From assembly GCF_900103585.1 (NCBI RefSeq), contig NZ_FNHV01000001.1:265326-329325 (forward strand): a stretch of DNA of 64,000 bases. The letters run 5' to 3'. Shown here piece by piece: positions 35,784-43,983 of this stretch. The first letter of the stretch is position 1. The number at the start of each line of letters is the position of its first letter. The DNA comes from Streptomyces sp. cf386. GTDB lineage: Bacteria; Actinomycetota; Actinomycetes; Streptomycetales; Streptomycetaceae. The translations under genes were made by a program, and so were the position numbers. The notes under the pieces were generated by a model. That model saw only the letters and a list, made by a program, of their open reading frames with translations. It was not told where the DNA came from and did not search any database.

Positions 35784-37262
35784 ATGACCTCTCCGCTCAC
35801 CCACCCCACGTCCGAGGGCCGTTGGACGCCCCGGCTGTGGGGCACCCTCCTGGTGCTGTGCGCCGCGATGTTCCTGGACGCGCTGGACGTGTCGATGGTC
35901 GGTGTCGCCCTGCCGTCCATCGGCGCCGACCTGGGCCTGTCCACCTCGACCCTGCAATGGATCGTCAGCGGCTACATCCTGGGCTACGGCGGCCTGCTCC
36001 TCCTCGGCGGACGGACCGCCGACCTGCTGGGCCGACGTCAGGTCTTCCTGGTGGCCCTCGCCGTCTTCGCGCTCGCGTCCCTGCTCGGCGGGCTCGTCGA
36101 CTCGGGTCCGCTGCTGATCGCCAGCCGCTTCATCAAGGGCCTGGCCGCCGCCTTCACCGCGCCCGCCGGCCTGTCCATCATCACCACGACCTTCGCCGAG
36201 GGCCCGGTACGCAACCGCGCGCTGGCGATCTACACCACCTGCGGCGCCACCGGCTACTCGATGGGGCTCGTCTTCTCCGGCCTGCTCACCGAGGCCAGTT
36301 GGCGGCTCACCATGCTGCTGCCCGCGCCTGTCGCGCTGATCGCCCTGTTCGCGGGCCTGAAGCTGCTGCCGCGCACGGAGCGCGAACGGACCACCGGTGG
36401 CTACGACGTTCCGGGCGCCGTTCTCGGCACCGCCTCGATGCTGCTGCTCGTCTTCACCGTCGTCGAGGCACCCGAGGTGGGCTGGGGCTCGGCCCGCACG
36501 ATCCTGTCCTTCGTCGCCGTCGTCGTCCTGCTGACGGCCTTCGTCCGCGTCGAGCGCCGCAGCCCGAGCCCGCTGATCCGACTGGGCGTGCTGCGCTCCG
36601 GCGCCCAAGTGCGGGCCCAGCTGGGCGCGTTGACGTTCGTCGGCAGCTACATCGGCTTCCAGTTCCTGGTCACGTTGTACATGCAGCAACTGCTCGGCTG
36701 GTCGGCGCTGCACACCGCGCTGGCCTTCCTGCCGGCGGGCGCGCTCGTGGCGCTGTCGGCGACGAAGGTCGGGGCGATCATCGACCGCTTCGGTACGGCA
36801 CGTCTGATCGCGATCGGCTTCGCCCTGATGGTCGCGGGCTACGTCCTGTTCCTGCGCATCGACCTCGACCCGGTCTACGCGGCGGTGATCCTGCCCACCA
36901 TGCTGCTGGTCGGCTCGGCCTTCGCGCTGACCTTCCCCTCGCTCAACGTCCAGGCCACGAACGGCGTCGACGAGCACGAGCAGGGCATGGTCTCCGGGCT
37001 GCTCAACACCTCCGTCCAGGTCGGCGGCGCGCTCTTCCTGGCCGTCGTGACGGCGGTCCTGACCGCGAACACTCCCAAGGAGCCGGCGTCCCCGCAGGCC
37101 GTCCTGGACAGCTACCTGCCCGGCCTGGTCGTGATCACGTTGATCGCGGTCGCGGGCCTGCTGATCTCCCTCACGGGGCTGCGCACACGCCGTAGCCGGC
37201 CGACCGTGGTGGTCGCCAAGTCCATGTCCCAGGAGGCGGAGCGCGTCACCGTACGCGACTAG
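35784..37262 (+). CDS. DHA2-family (EmrB/QacA-like) MFS drug exporter
   Basis: A 492-residue, 14-helix transporter. The first helix motif AAMFLDALDVSMVGVALPSIG (with its two helix-1 Asp residues), the loop GGRTADLLGRRQ (motif A), and RFIKGLAAAFTAPAGLSII (motif C-like region) mark the DHA2 drug:proton antiporter family. It would export toxic compounds or a secondary metabolite. It is divergent from the MarR regulator that likely controls it and is followed by a strong terminator at 37281-37318. Confidence 0.93.
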   Translation: MTSPLTHPTSEGRWTPRLWGTLLVLCAAMFLDALDVSMVGVALPSIGADLGLSTSTLQWIVSGYILGYGGLLLLGGRTADLLGRRQVFLVALAVFALASLLGGLVDSGPLLIASRFIKGLAAAFTAPAGLSIITTTFAEGPVRNRALAIYTTCGATGYSMGLVFSGLLTEASWRLTMLLPAPVALIALFAGLKLLPRTERERTTGGYDVPGAVLGTASMLLLVFTVVEAPEVGWGSARTILSFVAVVVLLTAFVRVERRSPSPLIRLGVLRSGAQVRAQLGALTFVGSYIGFQFLVTLYMQQLLGWSALHTALAFLPAGALVALSATKVGAIIDRFGTARLIAIGFALMVAGYVLFLRIDLDPVYAAVILPTMLLVGSAFALTFPSLNVQATNGVDEHEQGMVSGLLNTSVQVGGALFLAVVTAVLTANTPKEPASPQAVLDSYLPGLVVITLIAVAGLLISLTGLRTRRSRPTVVVAKSMSQEAERVTVRD

Positions 37263-37280
37263 GGGGCCGCCTCCTACCCC

Positions 37281-37318
37281 GTGCGCCCGGCGGAGCCCGC
37301 TTGCTCCGCCGGGCGCAC
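37281..37318 (+). terminator. Perfect 15-bp hairpin terminator of the MFS gene
   Basis: Arms GTGCGCCCGGCGGAG (37281-37295) and CTCCGCCGGGCGCAC (37304-37318) with an 8-nt loop, 18 bp after the transporter stop codon. Confidence 0.85.
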
Positions 37319-37336
37319 TCCTGTGAAACTCCCTGT
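37301..37336 (+). promoter_or_regulatory. Possible leaderless promoter of the DUF6332 gene
   Basis: TTGCTC (37301-37306), an 18-bp spacer, GAAACT (37325-37330), then 6 bp to ATG 37337. The -35 element would lie inside the terminator hairpin. Confidence 0.4.
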
Positions 37337-37642
37337 ATGAGCACGTTGGGGGGACGGCGCAGTCAGGCCGAGCGGGACGCGATCACCGTCGAGATCGGAT
37401 ACGCGCTGTGCAGTGCGGCGTTCGCGGCGGCCGTGCTGTTCGGGGCCGTGGCTGGGCCGGCGTTCGTCTTCGATCTGTGGGACGGGGCACGCGGCACGCT
37501 GGTGCGAGTGGGCGCCACCGCGGCCGCCGTGCTGTTCCTCGCCCGTGTCATCAGCGTGCTGGTCCGCTTCGGGCAGCGCAGGGGCACCGGGGACGGGGCG
37601 GCTCAGCCCAGCCAGCCGGGGCGTACCAACCCCGACTCGTAG
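37337..37642 (+). CDS. DUF6332 family two-transmembrane protein
   Basis: A 101-residue protein with two hydrophobic helices (about residues 22-46 and 58-80) after a conserved start GGRRSQAERDAITVEIGYAL. It matches my recollection of the Streptomyces DUF6332 family of unknown function. The 3' end overlaps the convergent response-regulator gene by 40 bp. No ribosome site is seen; a leaderless start is possible. Confidence 0.75.
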   Translation: MSTLGGRRSQAERDAITVEIGYALCSAAFAAAVLFGAVAGPAFVFDLWDGARGTLVRVGATAAAVLFLARVISVLVRFGQRRGTGDGAAQPSQPGRTNPDS

Positions 37643-38268
37643 GCCAGGACGACGAGTTGCGCCCGGTCCCGGGCGCCGAGCTTCACCATCGTGCGGCTGA
37701 CGTGGGTCTTCGCGGTGAGGGGGCTGACCACCAGACGGCGGGCGATCTCCTCGTTGGACAGTCCGATGCCGACCAGCGCCATCACCTCCCGTTCGCGCTC
37801 GGTGAGTTCGGCCAGGGCGTCGGCCGCCGCGGGCTCCTTGGAGCGGGCGGCGAACTCGGCGATGAGGCGCCGGGTCACACCGGGCGAGAGCAGCGCGTCA
37901 CCCTCGACCACCGCCCGTACGGCGCGCAGGAGTTCCTCCGGCTCGGTGTCCTTGACCAGGAATCCGGAGGCGCCCGAGCGGATGGCCTCGAAGACGTACT
38001 CGTCGAGTTCGAAGGTGGTCAGCATGACCACCTTGACGCCCTCCAGGGCGCCGTCCTCGGTGATCCGGCGGGTCGCGGCGAGTCCGTCGAGGACCGGCAT
38101 GCGGATGTCCATCAGGACGACGTCGGGCCGCAGTTCGCGTACCCTGCGCACCGCTTCCTCGCCGTCGGGCGCCTCCCCCGCCACCTCGATGTCGGGCTGC
38201 GCGTCGAGCAGCGCGCGGAAGCCGGCCCGCACCAGTGACTGGTCGTCGGCGAGCAGTACCCGGATCAC
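37603..38268 (-). CDS. NarL/FixJ-type response regulator
   Basis: A 221-residue regulator with a receiver domain (acidic pocket Asp8-Asp9, phosphoacceptor Asp54 in VVLMDIRMP, VKD lysine near 104) and a C-terminal LuxR helix-turn-helix (LTEREREVMALVGIGLSNEE). GTG 38268 has AAGGAGG upstream and overlaps the histidine-kinase stop by 4 bp (GTGA). It is the partner of the kinase. The MMPL gene is the next gene upstream on the same strand, separated by 44 bp from the kinase start, and could be a co-transcribed or regulated neighbour. Confidence 0.95.
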   Translation of the reverse strand: MIRVLLADDQSLVRAGFRALLDAQPDIEVAGEAPDGEEAVRRVRELRPDVVLMDIRMPVLDGLAATRRITEDGALEGVKVVMLTTFELDEYVFEAIRSGASGFLVKDTEPEELLRAVRAVVEGDALLSPGVTRRLIAEFAARSKEPAAADALAELTEREREVMALVGIGLSNEEIARRLVVSPLTAKTHVSRTMVKLGARDRAQLVVLAYESGLVRPGWLG

Positions 38269-39518
38269 CGGTCCTCCTTCGTCTCGGCAGAAGCCTTCAA
38301 CGGCAGTACGGCGAGCACCCGGAACCCTCCGTCGGCGCGCGGACCCGCCTCGATCGTGCCACCCAGCGCAGCCGCCCGCTCCCGCATTCCGGCGAGTCCG
38401 TTGCCGCTGCCGCCCGCGTCGACGCCGCCCGCCGGACCGTCGTCGTCGATACGCAACCGTAGCGTCGCTCCGTCGTCGTGATCGAGGTGCACGCGTGCGT
38501 GCCGCGATCCCGAGTGGCGTACGACGTTGGTGAGGGCCTCCTGGACGATCCGGAACGCGGCGAGGTCGGTGCCCGGCGCGAGGCGGGGCGGCTCGCCCTC
38601 GACCTCGACGGTGAGGCCCGCGCTCGCCGCCTCCCGCACCAGTTCGGGCAGGCGGTCGAGACCGGGTGCCGGGGTGCGCGGCGCGTCGCCGGGCGTGCGC
38701 AGGGTGTCCAGGACCTGGCGGACCTCGCCGAGCGCCTCCTTGCTCTTGGCCTTGATGGTGGTGAGTGCCGTGCGTGCCTGCTCCGGGTCGCTGTCGAGGA
38801 GCGCGAGGCCGACGCCGGCCTGCACATTGATCACGCTGATGCTGTGCGCGAGGACGTCGTGCAGCTCGCGGGCGATCCGCAGCCGCTCCTCGTCGGCCCG
38901 TCGCCGCGCCGCCTGCGCCCGCTCGGCCCCCTCCCGCACCCACTGTTCGCGCCGCGTCCTGGCCAGCTCCGACACCGCCAGGATGGCCGCGACCCAGGCG
39001 GCGATCACCCCCTCCTGCCCCCACGGGGCGGCCTGGTCACCGGACGGCGGCAGCCACTGGTACAGCCAGTGGGCCACCAGCGCGTGCCCGACCCAGAACA
39101 CCCCGATCGCGGCCCAGGCGGCCCTGCGATGTCCCCTGACGATCGCGTTGAAGCAGGCCACGGCGACGGCCACGAGGACCGGCCCGTACGGATAACCAGC
39201 GCCCAGGTACACGGTGGCGGCGACCGACGTCCCGAACACGACGGCCACCGGATACCGCTTGCGCCACAGCAGCAGTCCCGCCGCCACGAACAGCAGCACA
39301 CGCGCGAAGGGGTCGAGAGCGGCCCTGTCGTCCAGCTGGCCCCGGGCCGCGAAGTTCGAGCCGGCCAGCACGAAGACCGTGATCAGCACGGTGGAGCGCC
39401 AGGGCCAGCCGGGTGCACGCTCCTCCCCGTCCCACCGGTTCCACCACGGCGGCCCGTGCCGCCACCACATCGGCGGACCGCCGCCCCGGCGTGCCTGCTG
39501 CTCGTCCATGTCCGCCAC
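38265..39518 (-). CDS. NarL-type sensor histidine kinase
   Basis: A 417-residue sensor kinase with a Trp/Pro-rich N-terminus, about five transmembrane helices (residues 40-185), a HisKA_3 dimerisation helix with His220 in RIARELHDVLAHS, and a HATPase domain (N-box EALTNVVRHS near 320, G-box GNGLAGMRERAAALGG). It lacks an extracellular sensor domain, as in many Streptomyces kinases that sense the membrane. The start is GTG 39518, with ATG 39509 as alternative. It is coupled to the response regulator. Confidence 0.93.
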   Translation of the reverse strand: MADMDEQQARRGGGPPMWWRHGPPWWNRWDGEERAPGWPWRSTVLITVFVLAGSNFAARGQLDDRAALDPFARVLLFVAAGLLLWRKRYPVAVVFGTSVAATVYLGAGYPYGPVLVAVAVACFNAIVRGHRRAAWAAIGVFWVGHALVAHWLYQWLPPSGDQAAPWGQEGVIAAWVAAILAVSELARTRREQWVREGAERAQAARRRADEERLRIARELHDVLAHSISVINVQAGVGLALLDSDPEQARTALTTIKAKSKEALGEVRQVLDTLRTPGDAPRTPAPGLDRLPELVREAASAGLTVEVEGEPPRLAPGTDLAAFRIVQEALTNVVRHSGSRHARVHLDHDDGATLRLRIDDDGPAGGVDAGGSGNGLAGMRERAAALGGTIEAGPRADGGFRVLAVLPLKASAETKEDR

Positions 39519-39562
39519 GCTAGACGCGAAGGCCGCCGGGCGGCGTCAGCCGAGCGTGGTGA

Positions 39563-41713
39563 TCACACGTACTCCCCGCGAAGTACGTCCGCGGCCTCGG
39601 GCTCCCTGATCCGCAACCGCCGCAGACGCCGTGGCACCCACCAGTTGGCCCGCCCGGCGAGCCGCATCGTCACCGGCAGCAGGACGACCCGGATGAGGGT
39701 GGCGTCGACGAGGATCGTCAGGGCCGTGCCGATGCCGAGCTCCTTGAGGAAGACGACGCCCGAGGTGGCGTACGACAGGAAGGACAGCGCGAGGATCCCG
39801 GCCGCGGCGGTGATCAGAGGCGCACTGCGGCGGATGCCCTCGCCGACCGCCTGCCCGGTGTCCCCCGTGCGTTCGTGCTCCTCCTTGATGCGGGCCAGCA
39901 GGAAGACCTCGTAGTCCATGGACAGCCCGTACGCCACACAGAACATCAGCACCGGGATGCTCGGCTCGATCGACCCCGTGGGCGTGAAACCGAGCAGCCC
40001 GGACAGATGACCGTCCTGGAAGACCCACACCAGGCAGCCGAACATCACCGAGAGGCTGAGCAGGTTCAGCACGGTCGCCTTCGCGGGCAGCAGCACACTG
40101 CCGGTCATCAGGAAGAGGATCACGGACGCCGCCACCAGCACGATCCCGACGGCGAGCGGGAGCCGGTCGAGCAGCGTGGCCCGGAAGTCGGTGGTCTCGC
40201 CCGGGTAGCCGCCGACGAGAGCGGGGGCGGGGGCGGGCGTGTCCCGGACGCGCTCGACGAGGGCGGGGACGTTGCCGTACATGGCCTGCTGCGTGGGTAC
40301 GACGGCCAGGCGCACGCGTCCGTCCGGTGCGGTGAGCCGGTCCTGGCCGGGGGCGCCGACGCGACTGCCTTCCCGGTAGGCGCCGCTCGGTGCGTCGACC
40401 TGGAAGACGCCCGGAAGCCGGGAGAGTTCGGCGGCGTACGCGCGCGTGTCGGACGGCTCGGTGAGCACCACCTGGACGGTGTCCGTGGGTTCGGCGGCGA
40501 AGTCGCGGTGCACGGTCTCGGAGGTGGTGCGCGAGGAGGTGCCCTCGGGGAGCGTGCGCTCGTCGGGGAGGCCGAAGCGCAGGCCCAGGACGGGTGCGGC
40601 GGCGAGGAGGAGGACGGCCAGGACTGCCGCACCGGCGATCAGTGGGCGGCGCACGGCGGTGAGGGCGGTGCGGTGCCAGAACCCGGAGGTGGGTGCGGCG
40701 GGGCGCTCGACGCGGTGGCCCCAGCGGGCGAGCGCCGCCGGGAGGACCAGGACGGCACCGGGGACCGCCGTGAGTACGACGAGCACTCCGGCGTACGCGA
40801 ACGAGCTCAGGAAGAAGAACGGGAACACCAGCAGCGCACTCAGCGACACACCGACGGTGACGCCGCTGAAGACGACGGTGCGCCCGGCCGCCGCGGTGGC
40901 CCGCACCACCGCCTGCTGCTGGGCATGACCGGCAGCCCGCTCCTCGCGATACCGGTTGATCATGAAGAGGCTGTAGTCGACGCCCAGTCCGAGGCCGAGG
41001 ACGAGCGCGAGGTTCGCGGCGAAGGTCGACACCTCGGTGAACTGCGCGAGCAGCCGCAGCCCGGCGAGCGTGCCGAGGATCGCGAGCAGGCCGACGGCGA
41101 CGGTCAGCAGGGCGGCCACGGTACGCCGGTACACGAGGATCAGCAGGAGTAGTACGGCGGGCAGGGCGAAGGCCTCCGCGCGCAGGAAGTCGGCGCGGGC
41201 CTCCTCGCCGACCTGCCGCGAGATCTCCTCCTGGCCGCCCACCCGGACATCGAGCTCGGGGGTGATGCGGGTCAACCGCGGTGAGAGCTCGGCGAGTTGC
41301 TCGCGGGCCTCGGTGGCCGTGCCTTCGAGGCGGGCGAGGATCAGGGCACGCCGGCCGTCCTGCGCCCGCAGTGCGGGGCTGTCGGCGTCCCAGTAGGAGG
41401 TGACGTCGCTGACGAGCGGCAACTCACCCACCTCTGCGGCGAGTTCACGTCCCGCGCGCTCGGTGCGCGGGCTGTCCACGTCGCCGTCGCGGGCGGTGAC
41501 CAGCAGGGCGAGGTTGGGGTTGCCGGTGCGGAAGTCGTCGCGCAGCACGTCGCCGGCGCGCACCGACTCCGTGCCGGGCGAGCTCCAGCGCGCGAGGTCG
41601 AGGTCGCCCTGGGCCCCGGCGCCGTACACACCGAGGCCGAGGAGGACGAGCAGGGCACCGACCAGCACGGCACGGCTGCGGTGCACGGCCAGACGGCCGA
41701 GCCGGGTGAGCAT
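39563..41713 (-). CDS. MMPL/RND-family transporter
   Basis: A 716-residue membrane protein with an N-terminal helix, an extracytoplasmic domain (about 45-190), a block of six helices with GLGLGVDYSLFMINRYREE (typical MMPL motif), a second extracytoplasmic domain and a second block with AYGLSMDYEVFLLARIKEE. MMPL proteins export lipids or lipophilic compounds with proton motive force. ATG 41713 is preceded by GGAGAAAGG. It lies upstream of the two-component genes on the same strand and divergent from the SARP-like regulator gene. Confidence 0.92.
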   Translation of the reverse strand: MLTRLGRLAVHRSRAVLVGALLVLLGLGVYGAGAQGDLDLARWSSPGTESVRAGDVLRDDFRTGNPNLALLVTARDGDVDSPRTERAGRELAAEVGELPLVSDVTSYWDADSPALRAQDGRRALILARLEGTATEAREQLAELSPRLTRITPELDVRVGGQEEISRQVGEEARADFLRAEAFALPAVLLLLILVYRRTVAALLTVAVGLLAILGTLAGLRLLAQFTEVSTFAANLALVLGLGLGVDYSLFMINRYREERAAGHAQQQAVVRATAAAGRTVVFSGVTVGVSLSALLVFPFFFLSSFAYAGVLVVLTAVPGAVLVLPAALARWGHRVERPAAPTSGFWHRTALTAVRRPLIAGAAVLAVLLLAAAPVLGLRFGLPDERTLPEGTSSRTTSETVHRDFAAEPTDTVQVVLTEPSDTRAYAAELSRLPGVFQVDAPSGAYREGSRVGAPGQDRLTAPDGRVRLAVVPTQQAMYGNVPALVERVRDTPAPAPALVGGYPGETTDFRATLLDRLPLAVGIVLVAASVILFLMTGSVLLPAKATVLNLLSLSVMFGCLVWVFQDGHLSGLLGFTPTGSIEPSIPVLMFCVAYGLSMDYEVFLLARIKEEHERTGDTGQAVGEGIRRSAPLITAAAGILALSFLSYATSGVVFLKELGIGTALTILVDATLIRVVLLPVTMRLAGRANWWVPRRLRRLRIREPEAADVLRGEYV

Positions 41714-41762
41714 GGGGCGGCCTTTCTCCGGGAGTTGAGGACTCACACCGTCACCCGGCCCG

Positions 41763-41818
41763 CTGGAACGGCCGCTGGAAGATCCACTGGAACGCGGGCC
41801 CCGGGATAGGCTCGACGC
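41763..41818 (+). promoter_or_regulatory. Three direct CTGGAA repeats and leaderless promoter
   Basis: CTGGAA occurs at 41763, 41775 and 41787 with a 12-bp period, followed by a -10 element TAGGCT (41807-41812) 6 bp before ATG 41819. No -35 consensus is present; the third repeat covers that position, the arrangement seen at promoters activated by SARP-type regulators (which favour 11-bp direct repeats). Confidence 0.5.
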
Positions 41819-42628
41819 ATGGGTGAGGGGACATCGGAGGGCACGACCGGCGGCACGTCTCATGGCCTGCGCTGCGAAGTGCTCGGCCCGCTGCGCGCGT
41901 TGCGCGACGGCGCGGAGATCCCGCTCGGCCCGCCGAAACAACGCGCCGTCCTCGCCGTACTGCTGCTCCAGGAGGGCCGTCCGATCTCCTACGACGGCCT
42001 GGTCGAGGCGGTATGGGGCGGGGCGCCGCCGGCCCACGTCCGCAACCTTGTGCAGAAGTACGTCTCCGGGCTACGCCGCGCGCTCGGGGCGGGGCCGGAG
42101 CTGGCATGGACCGGCACCGGCTATCTGCTCACCGGCATCGAGGCCGACGACCTGCGGGAACGGCGCCGCCTGGTGGACGCGGCGCTGGCGGCGCGGGACG
42201 CGGGCGAGCTGCGCCGTGCGGGTGAACTCGCCCGGGGTGCCGAGGAGTTGTGGCGCGGCGAGTTCGCCGAGGGCCTGCGGGCTCCGTATCTGGCGGCTGA
42301 GCGCCTGCGCTGGACCGAGAAGCGCCTCACCGTCCTGGAGGCCGTGCTCGCCGGGGAGATCGAACTCGGCCACGCCTTCGAGTACGTCCACGAACTCGTC
42401 CGCCTCGTCGCGGCGCATCCCCTTCGGGAGCGTCTCGTCGAGCTGCTGATGCTGGCCCTGTGCCGCACCGGCCGCCCGTCGGACGCGCTCACCGCGTACG
42501 AGGCGGCTCGGCGCCGGCTGGCCGACGCCCTGGGCGCGGACCCGGGACCCGCACTGCGCTCCCTGCACGCACGGATCCTGCGCCAGGACCCGGAACTGCT
42601 GCCGTCGCCGCCGGTACCCGTGGCCTGA
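41819..42628 (+). CDS. SARP/BTAD-type transcriptional regulator
   Basis: A 269-residue regulator. Residues 15-95 form an OmpR-type winged helix (CEVLGPLRALRDGAEIPLGPPKQRAVLAVLL is its start), and about 100-255 a bacterial transcriptional activation domain (BTAD) with helical repeats ending in YEAARRRLADALGADPGPAL. Small SARPs of this size often activate antibiotic gene clusters. No biosynthetic genes flank it; the divergent MMPL gene is the nearest candidate target. The ATG fits the leaderless promoter. Confidence 0.92.
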   Translation: MGEGTSEGTTGGTSHGLRCEVLGPLRALRDGAEIPLGPPKQRAVLAVLLLQEGRPISYDGLVEAVWGGAPPAHVRNLVQKYVSGLRRALGAGPELAWTGTGYLLTGIEADDLRERRRLVDAALAARDAGELRRAGELARGAEELWRGEFAEGLRAPYLAAERLRWTEKRLTVLEAVLAGEIELGHAFEYVHELVRLVAAHPLRERLVELLMLALCRTGRPSDALTAYEAARRRLADALGADPGPALRSLHARILRQDPELLPSPPVPVA

Positions 42629-42642
42629 CGGCTCGCGCCGGC

Positions 42643-43353
42643 CTACCGCTGCCCCTCCTCCGCGAGGCCCACCCCGTGCGCGAGCCGCACCACCGCATGC
42701 CGGAAGAACGCCTCCCTGTCCTCCACGACCCGGTTGAACTGCCCGAACAGCTCGAACCCGACGAGACCGAAGAGCTCGGCCCAGGAGGCGACGAGGGCCA
42801 CGACCGTCGCCGGAGGGAGGTCGGGGGCCAGGTCGGCGGCCATGCGCTCGGCCTCGGGGCGCAGGTCGGTGGGCAGGGGCGGGAGTTCGGTGAGGGCGGA
42901 GCCGGCATGGGCGTCGCGGACGATGCCGATGAAGAGGAGCCCGACGCGTGAGGCGGGCGGGACGGTGGTGTCGGGGGCCGTGTAGCCGGGCACGGGCGAG
43001 CCGTAGATCAGCGCGTACTCGTGCGGATGCCGCAGCGCCCAGGCGCGTACGGCCTCCGCGACCGCCGTCCAGCGCTGTACGGGACCTGCGCTCGCGGCCT
43101 TGTCGTGCGCTGCTTCGGCGCTCTCGCCGAGCGAGTTGTAGGCGTCGATGATGAGAGCGGTCAGCAGGTCGTCGCGGCTGGGGAAGTAGCGGTAGAGCGC
43201 AGAGGAGACCATGCCGAGTTCGCGGGCCACGGCGCGCAGCGACAGCTTGGCTGCGCCCTCGGCCGCGAGCTGTCTGCGCGCCTCGTCCTTGATGGCCGCG
43301 GTGATTTCCATCCTGGCGCGGGCACGTGCGCCCTGTGCGGTGCTGCTGCTCAT
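42643..43353 (-). CDS. TetR/AcrR-family transcriptional regulator
   Basis: A 236-residue repressor-type protein with an N-terminal helix-turn-helix (LAAEGAAKLSLRAVARELGM and SSALYRYFPSRDDLLTALI) and a C-terminal TetR_C-like ligand domain. ATG 43353 is preferred over a longer frame to 43488. It is divergent from the deazaflavin-dependent enzyme gene across a 146-bp region full of palindromes, so it probably regulates that gene and itself in response to a small ligand. Confidence 0.93.
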   Translation of the reverse strand: MSSSTAQGARARARMEITAAIKDEARRQLAAEGAAKLSLRAVARELGMVSSALYRYFPSRDDLLTALIIDAYNSLGESAEAAHDKAASAGPVQRWTAVAEAVRAWALRHPHEYALIYGSPVPGYTAPDTTVPPASRVGLLFIGIVRDAHAGSALTELPPLPTDLRPEAERMAADLAPDLPPATVVALVASWAELFGLVGFELFGQFNRVVEDREAFFRHAVVRLAHGVGLAEEGQR

Positions 43354-43396
43354 GGGAGGCAGTCTCCCATGAAGAACGGAGCAGTGCACACAATCG

Positions 43397-43463
43397 AGAG
43401 CACTGCTCTTGCTTTGGATCAGCGATCTCGTGCACACTGCTCTCAAGCGAGAGCACCGCTCTC
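43397..43463. promoter_or_regulatory. TetR-type operators between divergent genes
   Basis: AGAGCACTGCTCT (43397-43409) and GAGAGCACCGCTCTC (43449-43463) are palindromes with the same arms, and a further half-related CACTGCTCTCA lies at 43435-43445. Their repetition marks this as the probable binding region of the adjacent TetR protein. Confidence 0.65.
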
Positions 43464-43499
43464 TCAAGCCCCTCTCGAACGAAGACACCGGGAGTCACC

Positions 43500-43949
43500 A
43501 TGTCGTCGCCGTACTACCTCAAGGGCAGCCCGCTGAACGTCCGCCTCAACAGCGTCATCGGCTGGCTGGCCCGGCGCGGGCTCAGCATCGCGGGCACGGC
43601 GGAGATGTCCGTACGCGGACGCAAGAGCGGACAGATGCAGCGCATCCCGGTCAATCCACACACGCTTGATGGCACGCAGTACCTGGTCTCGGCGCGCGGC
43701 CACTCCCAGTGGGTACGCAACATGCGTGCCGCCGGCGGCGGGGAGCTGCGGGTCGGACGCAAGGTGCGTGAGTTCACCGCGGTGGAGCTGCCCGACGAGG
43801 AGAAGCTCCCGATCCTGCGGACCTACCTGGAGAAGTGGGGCTGGGAGGTCAACCAGTACTTCCAGGGGGTCACCGCGAAGTCCTCCGACGAGGAGATCGT
43901 CGCGGCCGCCCCGGACCACCCCGTCTTCCGGATCACCGTCGAGAAGTGA
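43500..43949 (+). CDS. Deazaflavin (F420)-dependent nitroreductase family protein
   Basis: A 149-residue protein of the DDN-type family (nitroreductase/quinone reductase): AEMSVRGRKSGQMQRIPVNP, LVSARGHSQWVRNMRAAGGGELRVGRK and FRITVEK are typical. Members bind coenzyme F420 and reduce quinones or nitroaromatics. GGGAG precedes ATG 43500. It is divergent from the TetR gene and almost surely controlled through the shared palindromes. The stop region is partly duplicated (GAAGTGACCC twice after the gene), with no evident function. Confidence 0.9.
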   Translation: MSSPYYLKGSPLNVRLNSVIGWLARRGLSIAGTAEMSVRGRKSGQMQRIPVNPHTLDGTQYLVSARGHSQWVRNMRAAGGGELRVGRKVREFTAVELPDEEKLPILRTYLEKWGWEVNQYFQGVTAKSSDEEIVAAAPDHPVFRITVEK

Positions 43950-43983
43950 CCCCGGTCGCCATCAAGAAGTGACCCGGGACGCG

